From assembly GCF_036370855.1 (NCBI RefSeq), contig NC_088117.1:8618001-8682000 (forward strand): a stretch of DNA of 64,000 bases. The letters are read 5' to 3'. A program made the position numbers and the translations under genes. The stretch comes from Dromaius novaehollandiae. Its lineage: Eukaryota > Chordata > Aves > Casuariiformes > Dromaiidae. This document shows positions 17,905 through 29,900 of the stretch, one piece after another (the stretch's first letter is position 1; each line of letters starts with the position of its first letter). The notes below the pieces were generated by a model. That model did not search any database. It saw only the letters and a program-made list of their open reading frames with translations, and had not been told where the DNA came from.

Positions 17905-20900
17905 GTGAGCCCGCGGCCGGGGGGCGGCCAGCGAGGGCGGCGCGGGGCGAAGCCACGGCACTTGGCCGAAGGAGAAGTGATGCTCGGGTGGCAGCAAGCC
18001 ATGGCCACCTTTCAGGCTCGGTCTCGTTTTTCCTCCCTTCCAGGCCAACATCGGGCAAAAAGAAGACTTTGCAGAGGCGCGCAAGAAAGCGCTGGCCCTG
18101 GGGGCCAAGAAGGTAACGCCGGCCCTTCCCCGGGGCGCCCGTGCGGTGCTGAGCTTCCCCGCTCCCGCCGTGGGGCTGGGGCCTCCGGGGGCTCCCAGAC
18201 CCCCAGGGGACCGCGGCCGCCACTGCTGCCCTGTGCCCTGGCGAGAACGAGGAATCCTGGGGGTTTTGCACCAAAACCACGCAGAAAAGGGGGGGGGGTG
18301 ATTTCTTGCCCAACCTTGCATCAGTATGTTCATTGCTGCAATAAATCAGTGCTTTCGCCCCATTCACTTTAAAGATGTAGTCAAATTTGGGAAGGTGTCG
18401 GGGCAACACGGGAGCTCCCCGGGGTGCCCGGTGAAAGGCCCCTTCGCCGCGCCGTCCCCAAAGCCCCCCCAGAGCGGGCGACCCTCCCACGGCAGGCGTC
18501 TCCCCGTGCCGGCAGGTCTACATCGAGGACGTGAGCCGGGAGTTCGTGGAGGAGTTCATCTGGCCGGCGGTGCAGGCCAACGCGCTCTACGAGGACCGGT
18601 ACCTGCTGGGCACCTCGCTGGCCCGGCCCTGCATCGCCCGCAAGCTGGTGGAGATCGCCCGGAAGGAGGGAGCCCGCTTCGTCTCGCACGGTGCCACGGG
18701 CAAGGTGAGGAGGGACGCGGGGGCCAGTGGGACGGGAACGGGCCGGGATGCTGGCGGGAGCGGGTTGTGCCTCCAGGGAGCTCGCCTGCAGGGTTTGCTG
18801 CAAAGCCGCTGTTTCCCTGTGGGAAAAACACACTTTCCTCCTCTACCAGCCCCGGCAGCAGGTCCATGTCAGTGGCCGCGCATGGGGACACGGGGAGGTG
18901 GCAGCCCCCGGCCTCCCCTTGTCCCTGGACGTGCCCTGCGGCCGTGTCCCGCTGTCCCCTCCGGCCCTGGTGGCAGGGCTGACGCTTTGCCGCTAGAGGC
19001 AGCCAGAGACCATGGAAATGCCGTCTGCGCTGGAGAGGGAAAACGCCAGTTTAGTCCCCTCTTAGTTTATTTAGGGCAAAGCTGGGCTCTGCCGCCGAGC
19101 AGCCCGTCGCTGGCGGTGGGGCGGGAGGGGGAAGCGTGGGGCGGATGCAGCCATCCTGCCCTCCCCAGCCCATCCTCAGCCTCCTGCCCGCGTCCCCCCA
19201 GCCGTGCCACGGCCTCGCGGGCACCCAAGTCCCAGCCTGGAGGAGGAGGAGGAGGAGGCAGGTGAAGGCCGGCGCAAAGGGGAAGGCGCCCTCAGAGAAG
19301 CTAAGGATGCAGAAAGGGACGGGCAGGGGGGTGATAAATCCCTTGTCCCTTCTGGTCCCAGCAGCATCTGCAGGGCCTGGCAGAGGAGAGGTGCCTGCCT
19401 GGAGGCTCCGGGTGCCGAGGGGGTGCTGGGTTTGGGGGTCCCCGGCCAGGTGGGGAGCCTCGCTAGAAGGGGGACGTGCGGGGGACATTAGATGCAGCCA
19501 GGGATGGTTTTGCCGGGATGGCGGATGGCCAAGGAGGATTGCCGCGCTGCGCCGAGACGCGGCCGCGAGGTTACGGAGCTCCTCTGCTGAAATCACCCTT
19601 GCTCCTGCCGCAGCGGCTTCCCGGCTCCTGGTCTCACCCACCCATCTGGAAGGTGCCCACCCAAGGGTGCTCCTCGGGCCCCTTCCCCTCCGCTCGGCCA
19701 CAGCCCCGGCCTCCTGCTCGGCATCGGGGCCGGCAACCGCTCGCCAGGGCACCGAGTGCTGCCGCCGTCTCCCCGAGGCGTTAAGCCGGCGGAGCGGGCA
19801 GGGACGGCGGGTAACCCGACCCGGCCACGCGCCCTCCCCGGCTGCCGCCGCAGCAGCTTAAATGGGGACCATCTGCGGCGGCCCCGCTGCGGCGGCAGAT
19901 GGGCTTGTTTTGGGCCCGCGAGGGGAACGAGTGGATATACCCGCGTGTGCAATAGTCCCGGGGGATTTTTCGGCCCGGCAGTAAGTGTATCCTGCGGGCC
20001 AGGGGCCAGAGAAGGGGAGGGGGGGGCCCTGTGCCAAAGCGGCTTTGGTGAGCGCAGTTCCCGCGGGAGGGCTGATAGCTCCCAGGCTTGCTCCTCTCCC
20101 CTTCCCAAGTGCCCAGGCTCGTTAGAGCCCCTCCTGGCACTGGCCAATTAAGGGAAACGAGGTTCAGGTCTATTTAATGACGAGCTGCTGCTTCTTCTTG
20201 GATGCTGCTCTTCCTCCTCCCTCACCTACTCCCTTCACGTGTGCTTGGTTGCTCCAGGAGCTCACTGGGGAAGCGATGGGGCAGTGGTGCAGTGCTGGGC
20301 AGAGGCCTGCACCACTCATGACACCCGAGCAGGAGAGGGGCCTCTGGGCATCCCTTCCTGCTGCATTCCCACCGGAGAGAGGCGGGAGCAGCAGCTCACG
20401 GCAGCTGCTTCCCCATCACCTGGCGATGGCAGGGTGCAGGGGAGACAGAAGGGACCCAAATGGGGGACTCAGGGGCGCCGGGTCGCTTCCGAGGGCGAGA
20501 TCTGCGCCCTGGAGCAGTGCAATCCCCACCGGGGCGTTTCAGGGCTCGGAGCCACCCGAGGGAGAAAAAACACAGGGATCCGGGTTCGCGCTGGTGGAGT
20601 TTTGCGGCTCAGCCTGGGCGAGCGCGATGCTCCGTGCGCGGCTCCGGAGCCAGCCGGGCGAGGGGTCCGGTGCGCTGGGTGCTGAGCTGCTTTTCTTTTA
20701 AAACCTGCTGCTCGGCCATATCTGGAGGAGCACGGAAGGCGGCTTTGGGGCCAAACCAGCCGTGGAGGGGGCAGGACTGACCCCGGGTGGGACGGGAGCC
20801 AAGGGAGCCAAGCGGACCTTCGCTGTTTCCCCACTTCCCTCCTCTCCGGTCATTCCCGCACCTTCAGTGCTGCTTTTCCAAGCAGTTCCCACCGATTTTG

Positions 20901-23900
20901 CACTTTCTCTCCCCAAACCGGCGGGCGCGTGCTCCTCGCCAGGGGTGCTGTCCCGCTCGGGGCCGGAGCCCATCCCCACGCGTCTCCGTTTCAGGGCAAC
21001 GACCAGGTGCGCTTCGAGCTCTCCTGCTACGCCCTGTGTCCCGGCATCAAGGTAAGGCGCTGCCTTGGGGGGGGTTAAATTTCGGTGGGCAGGAGAGCGG
21101 TGCCCGATGTCCCCCCAGTGCCCGGAGGAGCCCTGGGCGTGCAAAGGGGGGAAGGAGGGTTTTAAGGGGGCTGGGGGACCCGATGGGGGAGGAGGTAGGG
21201 AAAAATGGGAGAAACATGATGGGGGGGGAAGGAGGGCTCAGCCGGTTGCGGTGCGGGGGTGAAGGCCACCCATCCTCATCCTCCTGCCCTCCCGCCAGGT
21301 CATCGCGCCGTGGAGGCTGCCTGAGTTTTACCACCGCTTCCCGGGGCGCCGCGAGCTGATGGACTACGCGGAGGTAGGGGATGGGACTGGGAGCGGCGTG
21401 GGCTCTTCCTCCCTTTCCTTCCCTTTTTTTTCTCCTCCTTTCTAAAAGGCCCGTAATTACCTGGCTGCTAATTGCAACCTGCTTTCCAAGGAACGGGTCT
21501 CAGCTCACCGCCTCGTAACAGACAAAAGCCAACACATTCCCCTTTGTTGTCCCTTCCTTTTTGAAGTACAAGTTGCAATAAAACATATCAGAAGTTTTGC
21601 ATCAGGTTCCTTAAGTGCCCACCGGGGTACCTTTCTTTTCCAGCGCCTTCACGGAAATGCTTGACAACGCGGCTCAATCAATCAAAAGGGAAAAGGCAGC
21701 GCTGTGCATAAACCAGAAAATTGCTTCGGTTTTTAAATAGCTGCCGTTTAGGCTGCCTGGGTAATAGCCGCGAAGGCGAGGTGCTGGGCCGGCGGGTGCA
21801 GCGGTGCGGTGCGGCACCGTGCAGCGCCGTGCACCTCCCGTAAGGGTGCTGGGAGCGACGTGTCGAGGATTGTGTTTGCCATCTGCTGTTTTCTTGCGGA
21901 GGGGCGAGTTGACGAGAGCTTTCCATATGTTGCCAAACAAATTGTCAACTAGGAGAGTTATTAAGAGCGCCGCGTTTTTATTATATGGAAAATGGAACAT
22001 GTGTTTCTTTTTTTCTTAGTTTGGGGGAAAAAAAAAGAAAAAAGGAAAAGGCAGTGGGTTGGGGCCCTGTTCAAAGAGAGAAGGTTGAGGCTGAGGGTTT
22101 TCAAGGCATCTCCTGGATGCTCGTGCAGGACGAGTCACGGCCTGCGGCAGAGCGAGGCAGGGTGACGCTAGCCAGGGTTTTGCCCTGGGGACGCCGGGCC
22201 CCGGCGGGGCTGTGCACATGGGTGGGCTCGGGAGCCCGGGCTCCCCGGGAGCTGCTGCGAGAGAGGGTGATCCGGGCTGGAAATCAGGTTAATTAGGGTC
22301 TGTAAGTCGTGATCCTGCATGTGCTCAGGTCTGGAAGAGGCTTGTGTAAGTCTTGGGTGAGATGGAGGTGTGAGAGAGCCACTCAGCACGGACAGAGCCA
22401 AGCATTAATTGCTTGGCATTAATTAATTAAGGCAAAATGTCTCCTGCTGATATCCACAGGGGCTCGGTGGCGAGGGAGCCGCCGGGGCAGCCCAGGCGGG
22501 GGTCCGGGACGATCTGCCGCAGCATCCCCGGCCTCTCCTGCCGGCGCGTGGCCCGTAGCGCTGGGGCTTCTCCTTCCCGGTGGGAGCCCGGCGCTGGCAG
22601 CTCCGGTGCTGGGTGACCTTGGCCCTGCCGCCACCGGGGTGTTGCGGCTCGCTTCAAGCCGGCCAGAGGGTATTTCGGGGTGATGGGCTGGGCAGGGTGG
22701 ACAACTCCGCCGGCACTGCCTGCCGTTCGCCTGCCTTGGCGTGCCTCCGCCGCCTCTGCTGCTAATTCCCCGCATCTTCGCAGGCAATTTCCCCGTGGAG
22801 ATGTCACGGGATAATTGAGCGTGCCGGTGACCTTGTTAGGGAGCCAGGCTGTGCACAGTGCGGGGGGAGGCTGCGGGGCGCCGGGGCTCGGGGTGCGGAT
22901 CAGCCCCCGCGTGCGGCAGCGGGGACATGCACGGTTGGCACCGATGCCCCGGCCGGCTGTCCCGCACCGCCCCGCTCCTGAGCGCTGCTGCCCTTCTCCC
23001 CGCAGAAACACGGCATCCCGGTGCCGGTGACTCCCAAGGCGCCCTGGAGCATGGACGAAAACCTCATGCACATCAGGTGAGAGCCGTAACCCGCGTTCAC
23101 CCCCCTCCCCGGCCTCGGAGGCGGCTGCGCCCGGCTGAGCGTGCCGCCGGCGGGGACGGCGCGCGCCGGAGACTGCAGCCACCGCTCTGAGTCCCTCTGC
23201 TCCCGCCCTCCGCAGCTACGAAGCCGGGATCCTGGAGAACCCCAAGGTAATCCATCACCCTCGCCTCCCCCGGGGCGGCCCCCGCGTTTGCAGCCTAATT
23301 GGAAATTTCACGGCCGGCCGTGTGCGGCGGGGAGGCCAGGCCCCGGCATCCCCTCCGCTGGCATGCGGGTGGCCGCGGCGGCGATGGGGGTGGGTGCCAT
23401 TTCGGGGCGGTATCGGAGGGGTGAATGTCATGGGGGGGTGAAGGTGCAATTAGCAGGCGCTGGCACGGCAGCGGGGCTGGCTGCCCGGCCGCGGCGCGGT
23501 CCAGCCGTGGGGATGGAGGCGTTTGGGCTGCCCTCGTCCTCGAGTGCCCTCCACCGGGGTCTGCGGCTTGGGAAAAGCTTTTTGCTGGAAAGTCGCCTCC
23601 CTCGACTCTCCGTGGCCTGGGAAGGGGGGGCTGCGCATTAACCCCCCCGTGCACGGAGCTGCAGGGCTCGGGGCGGCGGGTGCCCGCGGGTGGGCAGGGG
23701 TCCCGCACCACCGCGTCCCGATCGGACTCGCCGGCCCCGTCTTTGCCGTTCATGCTCCGGCGGGCCGGGATGCTCGGGATTGCCGCTTACACTATCCATC
23801 AGCGCTAATTAGGCGCTGGGGGAGAGGAGGGGCAGGCAGGGCGCTGAGCCGGCTGGCGTGCAGCCCCGCGGCCGGGCCGGCGTGTGCCTGGCGCGGGGGA

Positions 23901-26900
23901 CGACGAGGGGTCCGGCCGCCCCACCGCTCGCCTCCGCGGCTCTGGGGTTTGCATGGGGCAGCCTAAAACAGCGGGGGCTGCCTGTGTCCTTCCCGGCGAT
24001 GCTGCTGGGGCGCAGCGGTCCCCGCGCCTCGCTGTCCCGCTGCCGTCCCGGCTCCGTTCCCGAGCAAAGCCGGCTCGGGAAACTGGGCCAGTTCAGCAGC
24101 GCCCGCATGGGTCGGCCGGACCCTTTCCCAGGCATCCTTTAGCCCCGAGCCCGGGAAGCAAAGCCGGGCCCGGGCCGCGGAGCAGGTCTAAAAGAGTCCG
24201 GGGTCCGGAGCGCCGCTGGCTCCCCTCCCCGAAGCGCCGCGACCTGCCAAACGGAGGGATTTGAAAGCAGATGGTTGAGCTATTTTCTGCCTCTGTGAGG
24301 CCCGATTGAAGGGCAATGAGGCAGCTAATGCGGAGAAAGATAGAAATTTACTTGCTTTAACTTCATATGGCACTCTGAAAGAGTTCATTCAGGCCCGGGC
24401 ACAACAATATCAGCCGGATGAATAAACCATTTGCGGCATCGATAGCTCTGCATCATGGTTTACTTCATGGACCATTTGCTTCCAATTTCTTCTCTTCTTG
24501 CCCCGTTTTTCTTGCTTCTTTCCCCCCCTCCTTCCACACACTCTTCCTTTTTTTTTCCCCCCCCGTTTCCCCCTCCCCTCTCTCCCTTTGCCGGTGACAT
24601 TGCAGGACGAGCCCCCCTGCGGGGCCGGATAAAGAGGAGGCATTGATACACTGCAACAAACTATTTGTCATTTGAACTGTGCTTTTAGGAGGGAGAATAA
24701 AAAGAGGACGGGCTCGCGCCGTAATGATGGAATGCAAGCCAAATGTCACTTTTATTTCTATTTAGTTATTTTATTTAATAGGGGTTTTCATAGTTGCCTC
24801 GGAAAATTGGAAACTGCCTGACTTTGACTTCCAATGTTTAGTAAAGAGGTTTTAATACTTTCTGTTTTTTTTTTTTCTTCCCCTCCTTGCCGCCCCCCCA
24901 CCCTCATCTCCTCGTCTTTCCCTTTGAACTCAAAGTTTTTCATCATCTCCAGCGGGTTTGTCTGGTTAATAAGTATGATCGGGGCTAGGGGAGGCCAGAC
25001 GCTGCCGAATTGAAATCCGCAGCCCGTGTAATGTGCGTGCGTGCGGGGGGACGTGCAGGCCCGCGGGTGCCCCTTAAATACGGGGAAAGGGGCAAAAATA
25101 AAATTGAGCAGAAACCCCGAGGGTATTTTTGCTGGGCGTGCGTGCTCGTATGGACGGGTCCAGGCGCTCGGAAATAACCCTGGTGCGTTTGCGGTGCTGC
25201 TGGCACGGGGCTCCGGCCCCTCGCAGGGTGCCCCGGGGGCCGCCCAGGTTGGTGAAACCAGGCTGGATACCCACAAACTGGGACCGGTTGGAGTAGTTGC
25301 TTTTGGCTATTTGTCGGACAAGAAAAATGGAAATTTTTGCTAAAAGAAGTTTGTTTCCCTGCTTTGAATTTTAGATGAAAACTTTTGCAGAGAAACCAAT
25401 TTTCCCTTTTTAAAAAAAAACTAAAAAAATTTTTGAAAGCAATCACTTTTTTTTTTTTTTTTAAATCCTGTTTCCTACCTGTTTTCTACCTTGGCCTTTT
25501 TTCTTGCTGGAACGGAAGAGCAGGAGGGAAAAAGTGAAAAGAAGAAAGTTCGTACCTTAAAAAGGAGGAGCAAAGCGGGGCAGCGCAGGGCAGGCTGCCC
25601 GGGGAGCCCTCGGGTGCCGGCAGAGCCCCAGTGCCCGGGGCTCCCGCTCCGACCGCCTGGGTTTTGTGGGAAAAATGCTAATTTATCACAGCTTAAAACC
25701 TCTGCAGGAGAGGACGGGTTAGGAGAAAGGCCAGGCTGGGTGATATTTGGGCGTACAGGTGTTTTGCACTTTCAAGGTGTCGCAGCTGGAGGTTTCCGGG
25801 GCGGAGGCTGGCTGGGTGTTTTTGGGGTGCAGCTTTTGGCTCATGCCGCCGTTCGTGTGGTCTTAAACCAGAAAGTGGCAAAGTGTTCAGCCCGAAACAG
25901 AGCCGTTCGAAACATTGAAATGTTTGGATGATCCAGATTAAAGAAACCAAGGGAAGAGTTTTGTTGGTCTGCCCATTCCAGAAAGGACAGCTTTTCTTTT
26001 AAAACCTGATTTTGGAAAACGCAGAGAGGCTTTGGCCCAGCTCCACAGCTACGACGCGCCCCAGGGTGTCGGGCAGCTCTGCTTTGGCTTTTCACCCTCT
26101 TCCCCGTATGCCGGGGACACGGACAGGCCTCGGTGCCTCCGTGTCCCATTAGACACGTGTGTTTGCAGACGAGGGGCTGCAAGCGTTTCAGGGCCGCTGC
26201 GTGCCGTCGCAGCCGCGCGGTGCCGAGGGGGGGCCGTGCGAAATTGCAAAGCTCACTCGGCATTTGCTTTCCGGGACAGAAAGCCTATTTTTTTTTTCTT
26301 CCTCTTCTGGTACGTGCTTCAATTGCGGCAATTCGCTGCCGTCGCCCGAGCTTCCACTGGCCCATCTCTAAGAGAGATAAGATGCCTCTTTACTATAAAT
26401 CTGGAAGGAATATACATAAAGGTTGATGTGTTCTGAAATGGGTTTTTGCTTTGTTGCTCTATTTCCCCCCGTGTGTATTAACCTCGAGGACACCATAAAA
26501 GAGCCCGTGCGACTAGAGCACCTGCTGGGGTCAGGCCTCGTCATTGGTTTTTTCGGTCAGTGCAGAAGAAAGCCCGCGCGGCGGGGCCGGGAGCGCGCTG
26601 CCTCGCTCCGCCAAAGTCGCACTTCTTCCCCCTGACTTGCTTCCCCGCAGCTATTCCACCTCCAGCTGTGGGGGCGTCGAAGGAAAAGATGAGATCAAGT
26701 TGAGGGGAAAAATAGTCTGATTTCTCCAGCCCTTTGTTCCCAGGCCCCCGGGGAAGCTCCGGCGTGCCTTTGCGCCAGTGCCTTGCGCGGGGCCGCGGGC
26801 GTCGAGCCTGGAGCGGGATGTGGGTGGTGGAAGGGGACCGGCTGGCGCGGTGGGGCTGGGGGACATCGTGCCATGGGGTTGGAGGAGCTGCTCCTACGGG

Positions 26901-29900
26901 GTTGGAGGCGCCGTTCCTGCAGGCTTGGGGGACATCCAGCCATGGGGCTGGGGATGCCGTTCTTGCAGGGCTGGGGGGCGTCAGGACATGGGGCTGGAGG
27001 CCCCATTCCTGTGGGGCTGGGGGACATTGTGCCATGGGGCTGGCAACGCCATTCCCATGGGGCTGGGGGACATTGTGCCATAGGGTTGGAGGCCCCATTC
27101 CCATGGGGCTGCAGGACGTTGTGCCATGGGGCTGGGGACGCTATTCTTGCAGGGCTGGGAGATGTCAGGCCATGGGGTTGGAGGCCCCATTCCTGCAGGG
27201 CTGGGGGATGTTGCGCCATGGGGCTGGGAACACCGTTCCCGTGGGGCTGGGGGATGTCATGCCATCGGGCTGGAGGCCCCGTTCCTGGGGGGCTGGGGAC
27301 ATTGTTCCTGCAGGGCTGGGGGACGTTGTGCTATGGGATTGGGGATGTTGTTCCTGCCGGGCTGGGCAATGTCACGCCGTGGGGTTGGAGGCACCGTTCC
27401 CGCAGGGCTGGGGGACATCGCGCCATGGGGCTGGGGATGCTGTGCCTATGGGCCACCTTCCCTCTTCTCTTCCCCTGCCAGAATCCAGCTCCCCCCGGGC
27501 TCTACACGAAGACGCAGGATCCAGCCACCGCCCCGGACACCCCGGACACGCTGGAGATTGAGTTCAAGAAGGGTAAGCGCTCGCTTCGGAGCAACCTTTT
27601 TCCCGGAGACCCGGAGGGGATGCCAGTGGGCCGAGACCATCCTCATCCTCACGGCTTCGCCCGCGCCCGCCTCCCGCGCTCCCCGTTCCCGTGGCCGGCA
27701 GGGCACCGCCAGCCTGGGCAGCCCTGCTCCATCTTAACGATCCTCCCCGAGGACGAGGAGACCCTCCCCTGCGCCCCCCCCCCAAACCCCAGCCAGCCCC
27801 TAGTTAATTTATTTGAAGTTTTAATCTAATTATTAACTATTTTAAAGGCTAAGCAGCTTTCGGCAGCGGCAGCCCCGACAATGCGGGCTCTCGGCCGGGT
27901 GGACCGCGGCCAACACCCCGGCGAAGGCCGCGAAGAGAAAGGGCCGGGGCGCGGGGAGGGCGCGGGCGGGCGCCGGGGGGGGGGCCCTCGCCGAGAAGCG
28001 GCTTAAGGTTCATTATTGCCGCGACTTACATTTAATAGCAATTTACAACCGAGTTTATAAACCCCGGGAAAATAGGGGGTTTAGGCGGGGGGGGAAGCTG
28101 CCAGACCCCGCCGCTAGACCGGGCTCTAGCGGGCGCCTCCGTAATAAAGACTAGAAAGGGAGGCATTGAGCGCTGATTGGCAACTGATAGCGCGTTCAAT
28201 GGTAATGAGGAGGGCAGATGGAGGGGGGATTAGCCTCCAGCGCGGCGCAGCTTTTCTTTGGGGGCCCCGCAGCCCCCTTGTCCGCTTCCTAATACATTTA
28301 TTGCTCATTTCACACCGCTAAAGAAAATGCCTCTCCCTATTCAGGGCTTTGCCCCCCCGCTTCTCCTTTTCTCCCTCCCACCCAGTGCTTAAAAAAAAAA
28401 AAAAGGGGGGGGGGGTAATAATTAATTCGCGGCGGGAGCTTGTGCCGGGCGCCGCGGGGTGCGGGCGGGCGGCGGGTGGGTGGGTGCAGCGGGCGCTGCC
28501 GCCCCCTCGGCGCGGCGGCGGGTGGGTCGTCGGCCCCGCGCCCGGCGCTGGTGGGACAGAAGGTGCTGCGCCCTAAGACAATCGCCGAGCGTGAAATTCG
28601 ATTAGTTAAGGGCCTGGTTGCGATTTCACAGGCCCTAAAAAGAGAGAGGGAGAGCGGCGAGAAAAGGAGGAGGGGGACGTTTTTATGGGCCTTTTTTTAA
28701 TTTATTTATTTCGGCTCTTTCTCCCGAGGTGGGTCCCCCCCTCCTCTCCCCCCAGCAGCAGCTTGGATATGCCTTTTTAAGGAGTTATTTAGAGTTCATA
28801 TCTGTCACATCTATTTAACGGGCGGGCGGTGACGGCGGGAGGTGAGGCTGACCCTGCCGCTCCGCAGGTGTCCCCGTGAAGGTCACCAACACCAAGGACG
28901 GAGCCACCCGCCAGGCGGCCCTGGAGCTCTTCGTCTACCTGAACGAGATCGCGTGAGTGTCACGGGCAAAGCCACCGGTCCCCCCACGCGAGCGATGCCC
29001 CTGGCCCCGCATCCTGGTGCCGACAACATCACCTCCCTGTTCCCCACCGGTCCAAGGATGCCCACCACCACCAGCCTGGTGTCCTGTCTCAGCGGGCGCT
29101 CAGCTCTTTGGAGGCTCGGAGACTTGGTCGCCTGCATGGTCCCCCCCGTCCTTGTCCCCTCCTGCTGTGACAGTGGCTCCTTTGGGGTTTTCTGCGCTCT
29201 GCTCGCCCCGGGCCCCGAACAGCTCGTCCAGCCGTGGCAGTGGAGTCCGGTTTCCCCTCTTGGGAGGGTAACTCAAGTGCCAACAAATTGCACCCTTCGG
29301 CGCCAGCTCGTTCTTTCCATTTTGTCCCTCTCTCCGAGGAAACCGGCAGGTTGGGCAGCCCCCGGGGCAGCCGGCTGCCTTCCAGGCGCTTTCCCGTGAA
29401 TACAGCCCTGGGGACGCGGGCACCGGGGTGCCTTGGCTCGGGAGCAGGCACCCACCGGGACACTGCTCATCCCGCCCCTCGCCGAGCGCCGCGCAGCTCC
29501 CGGTGCCGTCCGCCTTTGTGCCTCCGCCTTTATCCCCCCGGAGCTGAATGGGAATGAACTTTTCCATGTAGTTCTCTTTTTAAATGTTAATTAAGTGGTT
29601 TTAAAATGACTTCAGCCATCATGAATACAGCTGCAGCATCGCCCGGCGTCCCCCCCACAGTCCCTTGGCGGGTTCGCTTTCTGGTGGCCACCAAGCCATG
29701 GCTGATGGGCTCTTTCCAGCCCAAGTGGGACAAAAGTGACCCAAGTGACGAAGCTGAGAGAGGGACAAGGAGAAAAAGCCCATCTCTGTGTAACCCATCC
29801 TGTCTGGCTGACCCAGACGGCATCCTCTATATGGTGTTGGTACCTGCTGTCGCTGGGTGTTGGGACAGCCCTGTCCCACCTGCATATGGTGGCAAGCCAT

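Noticed and set aside
26852-27451. Tandem array considered as a CRISPR array
   Set aside because: The units are contiguous with no unique spacers, and the DNA is vertebrate nuclear. It is a minisatellite.
26783-27829. 348-codon open frame on the + strand
   Set aside because: Most of it is the minisatellite, which has no stop trinucleotide, followed by ASS1 coding exon 8 in the same frame. It is not a separate gene.
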